This document shows positions 10,353 to 21,682 of a DNA stretch of 64,000 nt, in pieces. Each line of letters starts with the position of its first letter. Position 1 is the first letter of the stretch. A program made the translations under genes and the position numbers. This DNA comes from Rickettsia endosymbiont of Pseudomimeciton antennatum (GTDB lineage: Bacteria; Pseudomonadota; Alphaproteobacteria; Rickettsiales; Rickettsiaceae), in the NCBI GenBank assembly GCA_020881195.1, contig JAJIYL010000032.1, positions 1-64,000 of the forward strand, given 5' to 3'. The notes below the pieces were generated by a model. That model did not search any database. It had not been told where the DNA came from and saw only the letters and a list, made by a program, of their open reading frames with translations.

Positions 10353-10749
10353 TCGTCATTGCAAGAAGCTACTTTGCAACATATCGTCATTGCGAGGAGT
10401 GCGGAAATCGCACGACGAAGCAATCCATCTCTAATCACTTTTCTGGATTGCTTCATTGGCTCGCATAGGCGTCAGTTTAAGGAGGTAACAATTGGAAAGC
10501 TGTCATTGCGAGGAGGCGTAAGCCTCCGAAGCAATCCACAAGATAGTGGATTGCCACGCCACCTACGGTGGCTCGCAATGACGCCTATGTGTATTTACTT
10601 ACTCCTTAAACCAACGCATAGGCGTCGGCTCGTGCCTCCTTGCAATGACGATATGTTGCATATATGTCTATTAGCGAGACCACACAAGTAGGTAGTGGCA
10701 ATCCACGTTCTCGGATTGCCACGACTTTACGGTCTCCTCGCAATGACGG
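10353..10749. repeat. Compound/nested cluster of CATTGCGAGG-family palindromes
   Basis: Several arms: gtcattgcaagaagc, tgcaacatatcgtcattgcgaggag, ctgtcattgcgaggaggcgtaagcctcc...ctcgcaatgac, cctccttgcaatgacgatatgttgca, gtctattagcgag...ctcctcgcaatgacgg. Confidence 0.85.
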
Positions 10750-10791
10750 TTTTATACTGTAGAAAATAGCAAAAAAAACCGTGAACACTCA

Positions 10792-13017
10792 CTAATTTTC
10801 TGGCAATAATATTTCTCTTTTACCAGTATGGTTAGCAGGGGATATTACCCCATTTTGTTCCATTTTCTCAACAAGAGTAGCAGCTCGATTATAACCAATT
10901 CGTAAACATCTTTGTATATAGCTAATTGATACTTTTCGTTCTAATTGTACTATTTGTACGGCTCTTTTATATAAAGTTTCATCAGTAGTTGAATCATCCC
11001 CAATGCTTTCGGCATTTACTTCATCATCATCTAGTTGTTGAGTCACTGCTGAAAGATATTCAGGTACTCCTGTTGATCTTAAATATTGGGTTACTTTCTC
11101 TACCTCTTTATCATCAACAAACGGACCATGAACCCTGGTAATCTTTGACGAATTACCCATATAAAGCATATCTCCCATACCGAGTAACTGCTCAGAGCCT
11201 TGCTCACCAAGAATAGTTCTACTATCAATTTTAGAAGTTACTTTAAAACTGATACGACTTGGAAAATTAGCTTTAATTACCCCAGTAATAACATCAACAG
11301 AAGGTCTCTGAGTTGCCATGATAATATGAATACCTGCAGCTCTTGCCATTTGAGCTAAACGTTGTATTGATAATTCGATATCCTTGCCAGCTACCAACAT
11401 TAAGTCAGCCATTTCATCAACAATTACAACAATGAATGGTAATTTTTCCATATTCATTTCAATCGTCTCGTAAATAGGCTGACCAGTTTCCGAATCAAAT
11501 CCTGTTTGGATAGAACGTTCTAATATTTTACCGCTTGACGCAGCTTCCAAAATTTTAGCATTATAGCCTGCTATGTTTCTTACCCCAATATTTGACATTG
11601 CTCTATAACGATTTTCCATTTCTTTTACTGCCCATTTAAGGGCTACCACTGCTTTATTTGGCTCGGTAACCACTGGCGTTAGCAGATGCGGTATGCCGTC
11701 ATAGGTTGATAGTTCAAGCATTTTGGGATCGATCATTATTAAACGGCATTCTTCTGGGGTATAACGATAAAGTAGGGAAATTATCATCGCGTTAATTGCC
11801 ACTGATTTTCCAGAACCAGTTGTACCTGCAACTAACAAATGTGGCATTTTTGCTAAGTCTGCAATAAAAGGCTTGCCAGCTAGATCCTTACCTAAAATCA
11901 ATGGTAGCATAATGCTACTATCTTGATATTCCGGTGTTTCAATCAATTCTCTTAGACAAAAGAATGCTCGTTGTTTATTTGGTAACTCAATACCTAGAAC
12001 GTTTCTACCTGGTATTACAGCTATTCTAGTTGATATCGCAGATAAAGATCTAGCAATATCGTCTGATAAACCTATAATCCTAGAAGATTTAGTACCGGCA
12101 GCTGGCTCAAATTCATATAACGTGACAACTGGACCTTGGCTAATATTAATGACCTGACCTTTAACACCAAAATCATTAAGGACAGTTAGCAGTATTTGTG
12201 CATTATTTTGTAGTTCTGATGAAGTTTCCACTTTTATATTTTGGCTGTCAGCCTGTTTTAATAATTCGATAGGAGGCAAGTCTGGTAATTGGTTATCTTC
12301 TTTTCTTAATGAAGATGGTTTCCTTAAAGGATGAGATTGTGAGTCATTATTTTTTCCTGGATATCCATTTATTTTGTCAACATGTGAAGCTTCTTCTTGA
12401 TTAATAAAAGGAGCCTTTTTTATTAGAACTGCTTTAGTTGGGTTGATATTTGTTGATATTGTAGGTAATGGGATAAGTTTTTTATAAGGTATTAGTTGGA
12501 ATAATTTAATTATGCTATTCCAGAAAGATGAAAATTTTATTTCTGCCAATAAAAATAATAAAATAAATGTAATAATAATTAAAGCGTAATCGGCTCTAGC
12601 ATCTAATTGCTTGATTAGCGGGTAAATAATAGTACCAACTGTTCCGCCGGCACCTGCCGGTAAATAATCAATTTTTATCTTAGTGCAGACTATCGATAAT
12701 GATATAATTGACAGCAGCAGCACCATTATCCTGATGGTAACCGATTTTTTTTCTAAACGCCACACGCTCAAAGACCAAAAAATACAACAAATTGGCAAAA
12801 TAAACGATGCTATACCAAAAAATTGGTAAAAAATATCCGCTAAATAACAACCGAAATAACCTAATAAATTGCTTGGATATTTACCTGTCACAGAATTAAA
12901 GGAAGGATCGTCTGGATTATAAGTTACTAATAATAAAATAGTAAAGCATCCTACCAACATTAATAAAGCAGACCGCACTCTATTATTAGTAAGAATCCTG
13001 TTTATGTAATATAGCAC
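10792..13017 (-). CDS. ftsK: DNA translocase FtsK
   Basis: N-terminal TM segments; [49 protein letters not shown]-terminal gamma wHTH ([24 protein letters not shown]). Confidence 0.96.
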   Translation of the reverse strand: MLYYINRILTNNRVRSALLMLVGCFTILLLVTYNPDDPSFNSVTGKYPSNLLGYFGCYLADIFYQFFGIASFILPICCIFWSLSVWRLEKKSVTIRIMVLLLSIISLSIVCTKIKIDYLPAGAGGTVGTIIYPLIKQLDARADYALIIITFILLFLLAEIKFSSFWNSIIKLFQLIPYKKLIPLPTISTNINPTKAVLIKKAPFINQEEASHVDKINGYPGKNNDSQSHPLRKPSSLRKEDNQLPDLPPIELLKQADSQNIKVETSSELQNNAQILLTVLNDFGVKGQVINISQGPVVTLYEFEPAAGTKSSRIIGLSDDIARSLSAISTRIAVIPGRNVLGIELPNKQRAFFCLRELIETPEYQDSSIMLPLILGKDLAGKPFIADLAKMPHLLVAGTTGSGKSVAINAMIISLLYRYTPEECRLIMIDPKMLELSTYDGIPHLLTPVVTEPNKAVVALKWAVKEMENRYRAMSNIGVRNIAGYNAKILEAASSGKILERSIQTGFDSETGQPIYETIEMNMEKLPFIVVIVDEMADLMLVAGKDIELSIQRLAQMARAAGIHIIMATQRPSVDVITGVIKANFPSRISFKVTSKIDSRTILGEQGSEQLLGMGDMLYMGNSSKITRVHGPFVDDKEVEKVTQYLRSTGVPEYLSAVTQQLDDDEVNAESIGDDSTTDETLYKRAVQIVQLERKVSISYIQRCLRIGYNRAATLVEKMEQNGVISPANHTGKREILLPEN

Positions 13018-13107
13018 AAAATTTGCCTAAAAAAATGAACCACTTTGGTCGTTGCTTAAGATCCTCAAAGAACCTAGTATGTATAAATGGAATCCATATA
13101 TCTGCAT

Positions 13108-13246
13108 AATAGACTCAGACAGGGATGTTTCCTAATAATAAAAATTATAGTCCCGGGGCAATACGTTAAGCTCACGAACCAAGCAGCTCACACCTTATTA
13201 CTCTTCTGCTTTCAAGAGTGTTTTTTAAGTCGATATTCCGAGTATT
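13108..13246 (-). ncRNA. ssrS: Candidate 6S RNA (SsrS-like) immediately downstream of zapA
   Basis: Minus strand AATACTCGGA...TCTGAGTCTATT terminal arms pair; internal GGTTCGTGAGC; position just 3' of zapA on the same strand matches known bacterial synteny. Confidence 0.5.
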
Positions 13247-13254
13247 TTATAATA

Positions 13255-13572
13255 TCACTTTCCAATCTTTCGTGCAAGATCTTCTAAATATCCTGCTATA
13301 GTACTTAACGTTTCTGCAAATTTTTCTTCTTCGCAAGGTATTTTGTCACCATCGATTTTAGCAATTTTATTAGTCAAATTTTGTACTTGTTCCTGTAAAC
13401 TTAAGGCAGACATAACTAATAATAGCTCAAATGATGCTGATGGACTAACCTTTTTTATCTGTGTAATATTTTCATTTAACTTGGTTGCAAGATTGCACAA
13501 CTCTTCTTCCGATCCGTCACTGCATGCCAGTTGAAAAGTTTTGCTACCCAGTATTATTGTTACTATAGACAT
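13255..13572 (-). CDS. zapA: Cell division protein ZapA
   Basis: MSIVTIILGSKTFQLACSDGSEEELCNLATKLNENITQIKK...LLVMSALSLQEQVQ. Confidence 0.85.
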   Translation of the reverse strand: MSIVTIILGSKTFQLACSDGSEEELCNLATKLNENITQIKKVSPSASFELLLVMSALSLQEQVQNLTNKIAKIDGDKIPCEEEKFAETLSTIAGYLEDLARKIGK

Positions 13573-13577
13573 CTATA

Positions 13578-13787
13578 TTATGTGTTTTTATGTTTCATTT
13601 CTTCCAGTTCAGCAATATATACAGCTATTTGTTCAAGTATTTTTGTATAATTATCCTTGAGATGTCTATTTTCGTCTCTCAGTTTATTAATTTCTTGATG
13701 CTGCTCCGCAATATCTGACAAAAGACCTTCAATCCCTTGATCCACTTCTTGCATTAATTTAAGTAACAAATCTTTAGTTATTGTCAT
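13578..13787 (-). CDS. Small coiled-coil protein encoded upstream of zapA (ZauP/ZapB-like candidate)
   Basis: 69 aa, almost entirely heptad-like helix (IEGLLSDIAEQHQEINKLRDENRHLKDNYTKILEQIAVYIAELEEMK), tightly linked to zapA. Confidence 0.6.
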   Translation of the reverse strand: MTITKDLLLKLMQEVDQGIEGLLSDIAEQHQEINKLRDENRHLKDNYTKILEQIAVYIAELEEMKHKNT

Positions 13788-14137
13788 TCATATGGTAATA
13801 TTAAGTGAAAAATTATTGGAATTATTATTAACGTTAAAATAGAGATTATAATTAGGTGTTTTTTCCATTTATAGTCAGACGCCATTAGCTCAGACCTATT
13901 TTTGAGGTCAATATCCCTAAGGGTTCCTTGATCATCTTCCTTACTTGTATCCAAAACTATCCCTAAATAATTTGAGTATAACTTAAGATAACCCTTTACA
14001 TAAACTTCCGCTGGCATTGAATTTAGGTCTCCCTCTTCAAGAGCTACTAAATACTGCTTTCTAATTTTCAAATAAGCAGATATCTCTTCAAGAGTTTTAC
14101 CAGACTCTATTCTTGCTTGTTTTAGGGATGACGACAT
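13784..14137 (-). CDS. RodZ-like HTH_25 protein with one C-terminal TM helix
   Basis: LKQARIESGKTLEEISAYLKIRKQYLVALEEGDLNSMPAEVYVKGYLKLYSNYLG then HLIIISILTLIIIPIIFHLIL; lacks a periplasmic domain. Confidence 0.75.
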   Translation of the reverse strand: MSSSLKQARIESGKTLEEISAYLKIRKQYLVALEEGDLNSMPAEVYVKGYLKLYSNYLGIVLDTSKEDDQGTLRDIDLKNRSELMASDYKWKKHLIIISILTLIIIPIIFHLILPYE

Positions 14138-14143
14138 AACACT

Positions 14144-17100
14144 CTACTCAAGTTTACGCAAAAAGGTTTCAAATTTCTTATTTGCTAAAATTAAAATATT
14201 TAAGTCAATATTGTCCTGCGTTCTAATTCTTTTGACAAAATCTAGGAAAATAGATGCAGAGTTTATATTATTATCAATCCATAAATCTAAATCAATACTT
14301 ACTTTAGATTTGTTAATTATTTTAGTTAGTAATTGTCTTTGTTTATCATACAAATCATCTTTTAATGATTGCGTTGATAATCTATTCCAATAGAAATCGT
14401 TTAGTTGTTTATCACAAGATTTACGAAGCCAATCGATACTAAATTTATTACCAGTAGCAAAATATAAATTAGCAACGTCATTATTTGTAGCTTGGGTTCT
14501 TTTTGCAATATATATTATGTCAAAAACCGACACTAAGCTATCGAGAGTCGCAACCCTTTGAGCTATCTCATCTGTTACCCCCAACAAAGTATATTGCTTA
14601 ACTTTATCATCGAATTTATTTTTTGCTTCTCCTAAAAGAAATTTACTCACCACTTTGCTAAGCATTCTAGCTGGTTCATAAAATTCATCAATGGTATCGC
14701 TAATATTGATAGGATGTTTTATATGTTTTAAAAACCAGGAGATACCTCTACGCATAATTTTAGCAAGTTCAGTAAACATGTCAATTTTAACTTTATACTC
14801 TATAGTACTTGGTAAAGATTCCACTATAGTCCATAAATTATCTAAATCAAAAATTTCACAGATAATGGTATATGAACGAACTATGTCACAAAGAGCAGCC
14901 CCTGTATCACGTTTTATAAGATTAAGTGATGGACCACCTAACTGATTAATGATTTTATTTGTTACAACGGTTCGAATAATTTCATGCTTAAGCGGATGAG
15001 ATAAAATTTCCTCACGAAATTTTTCTTGCATTAGTGCTGGAAAATAATTAATCAGATAAGACTCAAAATATTTATCTTTTGAAAATGTTGCTGTTATTAA
15101 ATCATGATAGACTGAGCGTTTACTATAAGAAAGTAATATACAAAGCTCAGGACGGGTCATATTCTCCTTATTGAGTGCCCTTCTATTTAGCTCCTCCCTA
15201 GTTGGTAGAAACTCAACAGTTCGATCAATTAATTTCTCTTCTTCTAAAATATCAATAAACTTGCTAAATATTTCGATAGTTGAAATACGAGATAATTGCA
15301 TGATATTAATCGCTTGATTCTGCTTATAGTTATCAACTAACACCAATTCTTCAACTTGTTTGGTCATAGTTAACAGCAGCTTATTACGTTCTTCTAAACT
15401 GATTTTCTTAGAAGATATAGCCTGATTAAGAGCAATTTTTATATTTACCTCGTGATCGGAACAATCAACGCCAGCTGAATTATCAATGAAATCGGTATTT
15501 ATCTGCCCACCGAGCTTACTATATTCTATTCTACCTTGTTGTGATACACCAATATTTCCACCTTCTCCTATTACTTTAGCTCTAATATCTTTGCCATTAA
15601 CTCTCAGATTATCATTTGCCTTATCGCCTATCTCTAGGTGACTTTCTGTCGAAGCTTTTATATAGGTTCCTATACCACCGTTCCACAGCAAATCAACTTC
15701 TGCTTGTAAAATAGCTCTAATCAACTGTTCTGGAGTTAATTGATCAATATCTATCTTTAGCAATGATTTGGCTTCTGTAGATAACAAGATAGACTTGCTA
15801 CTTCGCTCAAAAACCCCCCCACCTTTTGAAATTAACTGTTGATTATAGTCAGACCAATTTGATGTAGGTAACTTGAATAATCTCATGCGTTCATTGAAAC
15901 TAATAATTGGATCAGGTTGTGGATCAATAAATATATGTTTATGATTAAATGCGGCAACAAGTTTTATTGCATTAGACCTAAGCATACCATTACCAAAAAC
16001 ATCTCCAGACATATCGCCAATACCAACAACAGTAATAGGGTCTCTTTGTACATCAATACCCATAGCATAGAAATGGCTTGCTACAGAAATCCACGCTCCT
16101 TTTGAAGTAATAGCCATTTTCTTATGATCATAACCGGCTGATCCACCGGAAGCAAAAGCATCACCTAACCAAAAATTATATTCAGCAGACACGCTATTTG
16201 CATGATCCGAAAATGTTGCTGTACCTTTATCTGCTGCGACTACTAGATATGGATCTTCTTGGTCATAGATAATAGTATTTTGCGGTTGGATAATTTTGCC
16301 ATTAACTATATTATCAGTGATATCAAGTAAACCGCGGAGAAAATTTTTATAACATTCTATAACTCTTGCCATATATTCTTGACGAGTCATATTATCATCA
16401 GTGAAATTAACAAAAAATCCACCTTTTGAGCCGTCGAAAGGAACAATGACCGAATTTTTGGTGCTTTGTGCTTTCATTAGCCCTAATACTTCTATTCTAT
16501 AATCCTCTCCTCTATCAGACCATCTAAGACCACCACGAGATACTTTACCACCTCGTAAATGAATAGCTTCAAAATCATTAGCATAAACAAATATTTCAGC
16601 AAATGGTACTGGCAAAGGTAAATTAGGAATTTTTTTCGAGTCAAATTTAAAAGAAAAATAATTTTTACAGACTATATTATGTTTGTTGTCTCCATTCTGC
16701 AAATTATTTGAGTATATATTGTTATCAGAACTAGGTTGATACCAATTAGTTCTAACAATAGCTTCAATAATACCAAACATATGCCTTAGAACCTTATCCT
16801 CACTACTACTAGTGATTTTATTAAGATATCTAAGGATATTATCTTTTATAGTTCTTACGTGTACATCTGAAAAATTTGCCGGATTAAATTTAGCGTCAAA
16901 CAAATCAACTAACATTTTAGTATATAAAAAATGCTTTATTAAGGTCAATTGAACATAACCCTTACCATAGATAAAGCCTGTTTGATGTAAATATCTAGTT
17001 AATGCTTTAACTAACTTAACTTGCCACCAATTAAATCCTGATAACACTATTAATTTGCTTAAGGAATCATTATCTAGAAGTCCCTGAGATATTTTATCTA

Positions 17101-19018
17101 AAGCCTCTTCTACATTTGCTTTAAGCAGATCAATATTTCCTTCAATAGTTATCAATGCTTCAAGAGTAAACTCATATATCCAACTTTCTTCAATATCTCC
17201 AACTCCTTTTATAGCAAAGCTTTGTTCATCTATGGCTTTGAATCCCAAATTTTCTATAGATGGTAATAGGTCTGAAAGAGCTAATTTGGGTGCAGGGCTG
17301 TAAATTTTTAGCTGAAATGCCCTATTATTTATAGCAATTAAATTAAATATAGGCTTATGATAAATACTAGCCTCTTTTAGATATTCAATATCTATTAAAG
17401 TTGTTTGTCCATTAAATTTCTCTCTATAATCAATAGGAAAAATTGGGTCAAAAAGTTTGAAATTTACTCCTCCCTGATATTCGCCAAAATTTTTACATAA
17501 TTTATGATAGAAATCTTCGCTCCAACGAGTGGAAAGTTTATCTAATTCTTGCTCTATTGTTTCAATTTCAAAATCAAGGCTATTTTTATTCTGTACCTCT
17601 AACGTGACAAATAAATATGAAAAATTTTCTGCCACTTCTGCCATATAATCTGATAGTATTATACCATTAAGTGTATCGGATAAATAACAATTTATTGCAC
17701 TATGTACTTCTGGTGTTAAACGATCTCTTGGTAGAAATATTATGATATTAATAAAAGAACCAGACCAATCTTGTTGTATAAATAATTTAAGTTTTCTACT
17801 CATCATACCTGAGAGTACATATAAGCACATACAATATAGATCACCTTCATCAATCTGTATCAATGCTTCTTTAGGCAGAGTTTGGACTATACTTTTAAGC
17901 TTTTTGGTATTATATCCATCCGTTGGAAATGCAGCTTTATCTAAAACGAATTTTAGTTTTTGTCTCAATATAGGAATATCAGTAATTGGCTGGTAATATA
18001 TTGCCGAACTATATAAACCAAAAATTATGCTACCTGAAAGGTACTTTTTATCCTGATCAATCTTCTTAACTAAAATATAATCTATTAAGTGACTTCTATG
18101 TACGCTTGATATGGTATTAATTTTACCTAAAATAACTAATTTATTGTTATATAATGGACTTGCTGAACGTTCGATAATATCAATAACTTCATTGTTAGTA
18201 TCTTGCCCTTGCCATATCTTTTTGACACCCTCTTCTAATGAAAAAGCTTTGGAAATTAGATCAAAGTTAATCATACCTAGAAAAGTAAAATTATCATCTT
18301 TTAACCAATTTAAGAAATTTGTGGACTCATTATAATCCAAATGGTTGTCATTGTATAATTGCTGATTATTTTGAATCTCATTTGAGATAGCTGTCACTCT
18401 GTTTAATAGTTTAGACCACACATTATAAGTAGTATCTACCTGATCTAGAGTTTCATTTAAGGACTTCTCTAAAGAATTAATATCTTTCTGTTCAAAACTT
18501 CCTAGAATGGTTATATGTACTAAAGATTCCTCGCTATTTTTTTTGACATCCAATATTTCTTGTAAGAGACCATCTTTATTTCTTACGCAAGCTATAACAG
18601 GATGAAGTAAAAATTTAGCTTTCAAGTTGAGAGCTGTTAACAAACAAATAATCGAATCAACTATGAATGATTTATTATCATTCAATAGCAAAATATTAAT
18701 TGCAGGATTATTTTCAATTACCGTACTAACAATCTGGAATTTTCTTTTATTAGACTGTTTTTCTTTAAAGAACTGAAAAGCACTATGAGCAAACTCACCA
18801 AATAATTCTTGCCTATCTCTAAAATTGTAGTCTATAGGAATATAAACTAGAAATTCTTGTAAAAATTTGTTATAAAGTGGATCCCCATTTTTAACTTTAC
18901 TCAATGATAAAATTTCTGATTTATAATTAGGTACTTGACAAGTAAGCCTGCTTAAAGATAAAGATGCCCTCTCTGTACTGTTTATTGTAACCTTTTTTAT
19001 TGTCATATTTGTTACCAA
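14144..19018 (-). CDS. gdhB: NAD-specific glutamate dehydrogenase, large (about 180 kDa) GdhB type
   Basis: 1624 aa; LRGGKVSRGGLRWSDRGEDYRIEVLGLMKAQSTKNSVIVPFDGSKGGFF; KVIGEGGNIGVSQQGRIEY. Confidence 0.93.
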   Translation of the reverse strand: MVTNMTIKKVTINSTERASLSLSRLTCQVPNYKSEILSLSKVKNGDPLYNKFLQEFLVYIPIDYNFRDRQELFGEFAHSAFQFFKEKQSNKRKFQIVSTVIENNPAINILLLNDNKSFIVDSIICLLTALNLKAKFLLHPVIACVRNKDGLLQEILDVKKNSEESLVHITILGSFEQKDINSLEKSLNETLDQVDTTYNVWSKLLNRVTAISNEIQNNQQLYNDNHLDYNESTNFLNWLKDDNFTFLGMINFDLISKAFSLEEGVKKIWQGQDTNNEVIDIIERSASPLYNNKLVILGKINTISSVHRSHLIDYILVKKIDQDKKYLSGSIIFGLYSSAIYYQPITDIPILRQKLKFVLDKAAFPTDGYNTKKLKSIVQTLPKEALIQIDEGDLYCMCLYVLSGMMSRKLKLFIQQDWSGSFINIIIFLPRDRLTPEVHSAINCYLSDTLNGIILSDYMAEVAENFSYLFVTLEVQNKNSLDFEIETIEQELDKLSTRWSEDFYHKLCKNFGEYQGGVNFKLFDPIFPIDYREKFNGQTTLIDIEYLKEASIYHKPIFNLIAINNRAFQLKIYSPAPKLALSDLLPSIENLGFKAIDEQSFAIKGVGDIEESWIYEFTLEALITIEGNIDLLKANVEEALDKISQGLLDNDSLSKLIVLSGFNWWQVKLVKALTRYLHQTGFIYGKGYVQLTLIKHFLYTKMLVDLFDAKFNPANFSDVHVRTIKDNILRYLNKITSSSEDKVLRHMFGIIEAIVRTNWYQPSSDNNIYSNNLQNGDNKHNIVCKNYFSFKFDSKKIPNLPLPVPFAEIFVYANDFEAIHLRGGKVSRGGLRWSDRGEDYRIEVLGLMKAQSTKNSVIVPFDGSKGGFFVNFTDDNMTRQEYMARVIECYKNFLRGLLDITDNIVNGKIIQPQNTIIYDQEDPYLVVAADKGTATFSDHANSVSAEYNFWLGDAFASGGSAGYDHKKMAITSKGAWISVASHFYAMGIDVQRDPITVVGIGDMSGDVFGNGMLRSNAIKLVAAFNHKHIFIDPQPDPIISFNERMRLFKLPTSNWSDYNQQLISKGGGVFERSSKSILLSTEAKSLLKIDIDQLTPEQLIRAILQAEVDLLWNGGIGTYIKASTESHLEIGDKANDNLRVNGKDIRAKVIGEGGNIGVSQQGRIEYSKLGGQINTDFIDNSAGVDCSDHEVNIKIALNQAISSKKISLEERNKLLLTMTKQVEELVLVDNYKQNQAINIMQLSRISTIEIFSKFIDILEEEKLIDRTVEFLPTREELNRRALNKENMTRPELCILLSYSKRSVYHDLITATFSKDKYFESYLINYFPALMQEKFREEILSHPLKHEIIRTVVTNKIINQLGGPSLNLIKRDTGAALCDIVRSYTIICEIFDLDNLWTIVESLPSTIEYKVKIDMFTELAKIMRRGISWFLKHIKHPINISDTIDEFYEPARMLSKVVSKFLLGEAKNKFDDKVKQYTLLGVTDEIAQRVATLDSLVSVFDIIYIAKRTQATNNDVANLYFATGNKFSIDWLRKSCDKQLNDFYWNRLSTQSLKDDLYDKQRQLLTKIINKSKVSIDLDLWIDNNINSASIFLDFVKRIRTQDNIDLNILILANKKFETFLRKLE

Positions 19019-19085
19019 ACTTTATGATTATTTCAAAGATTAAGAATTATATACCTAACCCGTTAAAGTTCTGGATAACTTGTTT

Positions 19086-19172
19086 TGTCATTGCGAGACC
19101 ACGTAAGTAGGTCGCGGCAATCCATATTCATTAGATTGCTTCGTCGCCCTGAAGTGGCTCCTCGCAATGACA
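19086..19172. repeat. Intergenic palindromic repeat (CATTGCGAGG family)
   Basis: tgtcattgcgagaccacgtaagtaggtcgcggcaatcc...agattgcttcgtcgccctgaagtggctcctcgcaatgaca. Confidence 0.8.
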
Positions 19173-19278
19173 TGTATATATCCCAAAACTTATTCGAGTT
19201 AGCTATAATTCTTATCCCGAACTGAGCTATTATATATTATAATTAAATAAATTACTTAAGCAAGAGGCTCTAATCATC

Positions 19279-20670
19279 ATGGAAACTATTTTTGCCCAAA
19301 GCTCCAAATCAGGAAAAGCTGGCGTTGCAGTCTTTCGTATTTCTGGACCTAAAAGCTTGGTTGCATTAAAACACTTACTTAAAAATGATAATGCTGAGCT
19401 TGTTCCTAGAGTCATGTACTGTAGAAAGCTTATAAATCCTAAAAATCAAGAATTAATTGATGATGCAGTGGTAGCATATTTCCAAGCCCCAGCTAGCTTT
19501 ACTGGTGAAGATGTAGTAGAGATATATACACATGGTAGTGTAGCAATTGCCGCTATGCTAACTGAAACATTGTTAACCATCGATGGTTTAAGAATGGCAG
19601 AGCCTGGAGAATTTACCCGTAGGGCGTTTTTAAATGGCAAATTTGATTTAACTGCGGCAGAAGGTATTGCCGATTTAATTGAAGCCGAAACTATTTGGCA
19701 ACATAGGCAGGCGGTTAAGCAAGTTAGTGGAGAACTTGAAGAACTTTATAATGGGTGGAGGCAAAATTTACTGACCATTATAGGCTTACTGGAAGCTTAT
19801 ATTGATTTTCCTGATGAAGATATTCCACAAGAAATATTAAATAGGGTTATGACTATTAGTGGCGAGCTTAAATATGCTATAATAAAACACCTTAACGATA
19901 ATAGACGGGGGGAGCTGCTTCGAACCGGCATTAAATTAACTATTTTAGGAACTCCTAATGTTGGGAAATCTAGTTTACTTAATTTTTTGATGCAAAGAGA
20001 CGTTGCCATTGTATCAAATATTGAGGGTACAACTCGTGACATAATTGAGGGACATCTAGATATTGGAGGGTATCCAATTATATTACAAGACACAGCTGGT
20101 ATAAGGGCTAGTAATGATTTAATAGAATTAGAAGGCATTAAACGAGCAATTGAATCAGCAAAAATGGCTGATATCAAAATAATTATGCTTGATGCTATAA
20201 AGTTAAGTAACTCACCCTCATATTTTGAGGAAATGACTGGTATTATCGATTTAATAGATGACAATACTATAATGTTGATCAATAAAATTGATCTTCTAAA
20301 TGAGATTAACAAAATAATAGATGTATGTAGCAACAGATTATTTCCTTTAAATAAAAATTATTTAAAGATTTCTATAAAAAATAATATTGGGATGGATAGT
20401 CTGTTAAAAGAAATCGAAAACATCGCCCATAATATAGCAGGTTTAACCGAAACGCCGCATATTACTAGACAACGTCAACGAGCATTTATAGAGAAAGCAT
20501 TGGAATATTTAGAAAAATTCAATAATGAGAATTTTAATGGTGAAAATGACTTAGTGCTAGCCACAGAAGATGTTAGAATGGCTATTAGAAGTTTGAGTAA
20601 TGTTACTGGTAAGATTAGCGTTGAAGAAGTGTTAGGGGAAATATTTAGTAATTTTTGTATAGGTAAATAA
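19279..20670 (+). CDS. mnmE: tRNA uridine-5-carboxymethylaminomethyl GTPase MnmE
   Basis: [45 protein letters not shown]-terminal CIGK. Confidence 0.97.
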   Translation: METIFAQSSKSGKAGVAVFRISGPKSLVALKHLLKNDNAELVPRVMYCRKLINPKNQELIDDAVVAYFQAPASFTGEDVVEIYTHGSVAIAAMLTETLLTIDGLRMAEPGEFTRRAFLNGKFDLTAAEGIADLIEAETIWQHRQAVKQVSGELEELYNGWRQNLLTIIGLLEAYIDFPDEDIPQEILNRVMTISGELKYAIIKHLNDNRRGELLRTGIKLTILGTPNVGKSSLLNFLMQRDVAIVSNIEGTTRDIIEGHLDIGGYPIILQDTAGIRASNDLIELEGIKRAIESAKMADIKIIMLDAIKLSNSPSYFEEMTGIIDLIDDNTIMLINKIDLLNEINKIIDVCSNRLFPLNKNYLKISIKNNIGMDSLLKEIENIAHNIAGLTETPHITRQRQRAFIEKALEYLEKFNNENFNGENDLVLATEDVRMAIRSLSNVTGKISVEEVLGEIFSNFCIGK

Positions 20671-20673
20671 TCG

Positions 20674-21618
20674 ATGATTCAAAAAAAACAACAAGAAGTG
20701 TTAGAGCTACTAGATAAATGGCAGAAATATCTGAGATTACAAAGAAATTGTTCTGAACATACGATAATTTCTTATAAGAATGATTTAGAAAATTTCCTGA
20801 ATTTTCTAAATCACTATAATTCGGAAATCATAACCATGAATTCTCTAAGGCAAGTTGATATAAGACTAGTACGGAGCTGGCTTTCTAAAAGGCAACAAGA
20901 TAATTACCTAACAGCTTCTAATTCTAGGGGTTTGTCTGCTATCAAGAATTTTTATAAATATCTAGAGAAAACCACTAATATTACTTGCCATGCAATTTTT
21001 TCCATCAAAAATCCTAAGAAAGCTAAAATATTGCCTAAATCTTTATCTCAGGACGATGCTCAATTATCTATTGAACATATTGATAATTTTACCGATTTAG
21101 AATGGGTGGAATTGAGGAATAAAGCCCTATTAGTGCTTATTTATGCTGCTGGGCTTAGAATATCTGAGGCATTATCGATAACTAAATTTCATCTACAAGA
21201 CGTAGATTTTATAAAAATAACAGGAAAGGGCAAAAAGGAGCGGCTAATACCATGGACGCCAATTGCTAGAGATTTTATAGAACAATACCTAAGTAAATTA
21301 CCTTATAATATAGATGAAAAAGATCCAATATTCCGAGGGAAATTGGGTAAAAAATTACAAGCTCCAGTATTTAATCGTGAATTGATACGATTACGTCGCT
21401 TCTATGGATTACCGGAACATTTGTCAGCTCATTCCTTTAGACATAGTTTTGCGACGCACTTGCTTGAAAATGGAGCAGAATTAAGGTCTATTCAGGAATT
21501 ACTTGGACATAAAAGCCTATCAACTACCCAACGTTATACTAAGGTTAGTCTAAAGCATTTGGAGAATATTTATAATAATACCCACCCAATATCAAAATCT
21601 AATAGCAAAATATTATAA
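20674..21618 (+). CDS. xerC: Tyrosine recombinase XerC/XerD family
   Basis: [63 protein letters not shown] catalytic RHRH-Y. Confidence 0.9.
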   Translation: MIQKKQQEVLELLDKWQKYLRLQRNCSEHTIISYKNDLENFLNFLNHYNSEIITMNSLRQVDIRLVRSWLSKRQQDNYLTASNSRGLSAIKNFYKYLEKTTNITCHAIFSIKNPKKAKILPKSLSQDDAQLSIEHIDNFTDLEWVELRNKALLVLIYAAGLRISEALSITKFHLQDVDFIKITGKGKKERLIPWTPIARDFIEQYLSKLPYNIDEKDPIFRGKLGKKLQAPVFNRELIRLRRFYGLPEHLSAHSFRHSFATHLLENGAELRSIQELLGHKSLSTTQRYTKVSLKHLENIYNNTHPISKSNSKIL

Positions 21619-21682
21619 TCTTCTTGCCATGATTTTTAGTTATACGTTATATTATCACATATTTCAATATCGAGAATCCTGT

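Noticed and set aside
10359-10691. 110-aa ORF downstream of rlmE, and 10606..10788 on minus
   Set aside because: Composed of CATTGCGAGG-family palindromic repeat sequence; low-plausibility protein.
13087-13287. 66-aa ORF next to zapA
   Set aside because: Opposite a probable structured RNA (6S-like) and no conserved features.
19797-20333. 178-aa minus-strand ORF antisense to mnmE
   Set aside because: Shadow ORF of the conserved MnmE G-domain.
20674-21618. Integrase marking a genomic island
   Set aside because: Sequence and context (mnmE-xer-dksA) fit the housekeeping XerC/D recombinase rather than a phage integrase.
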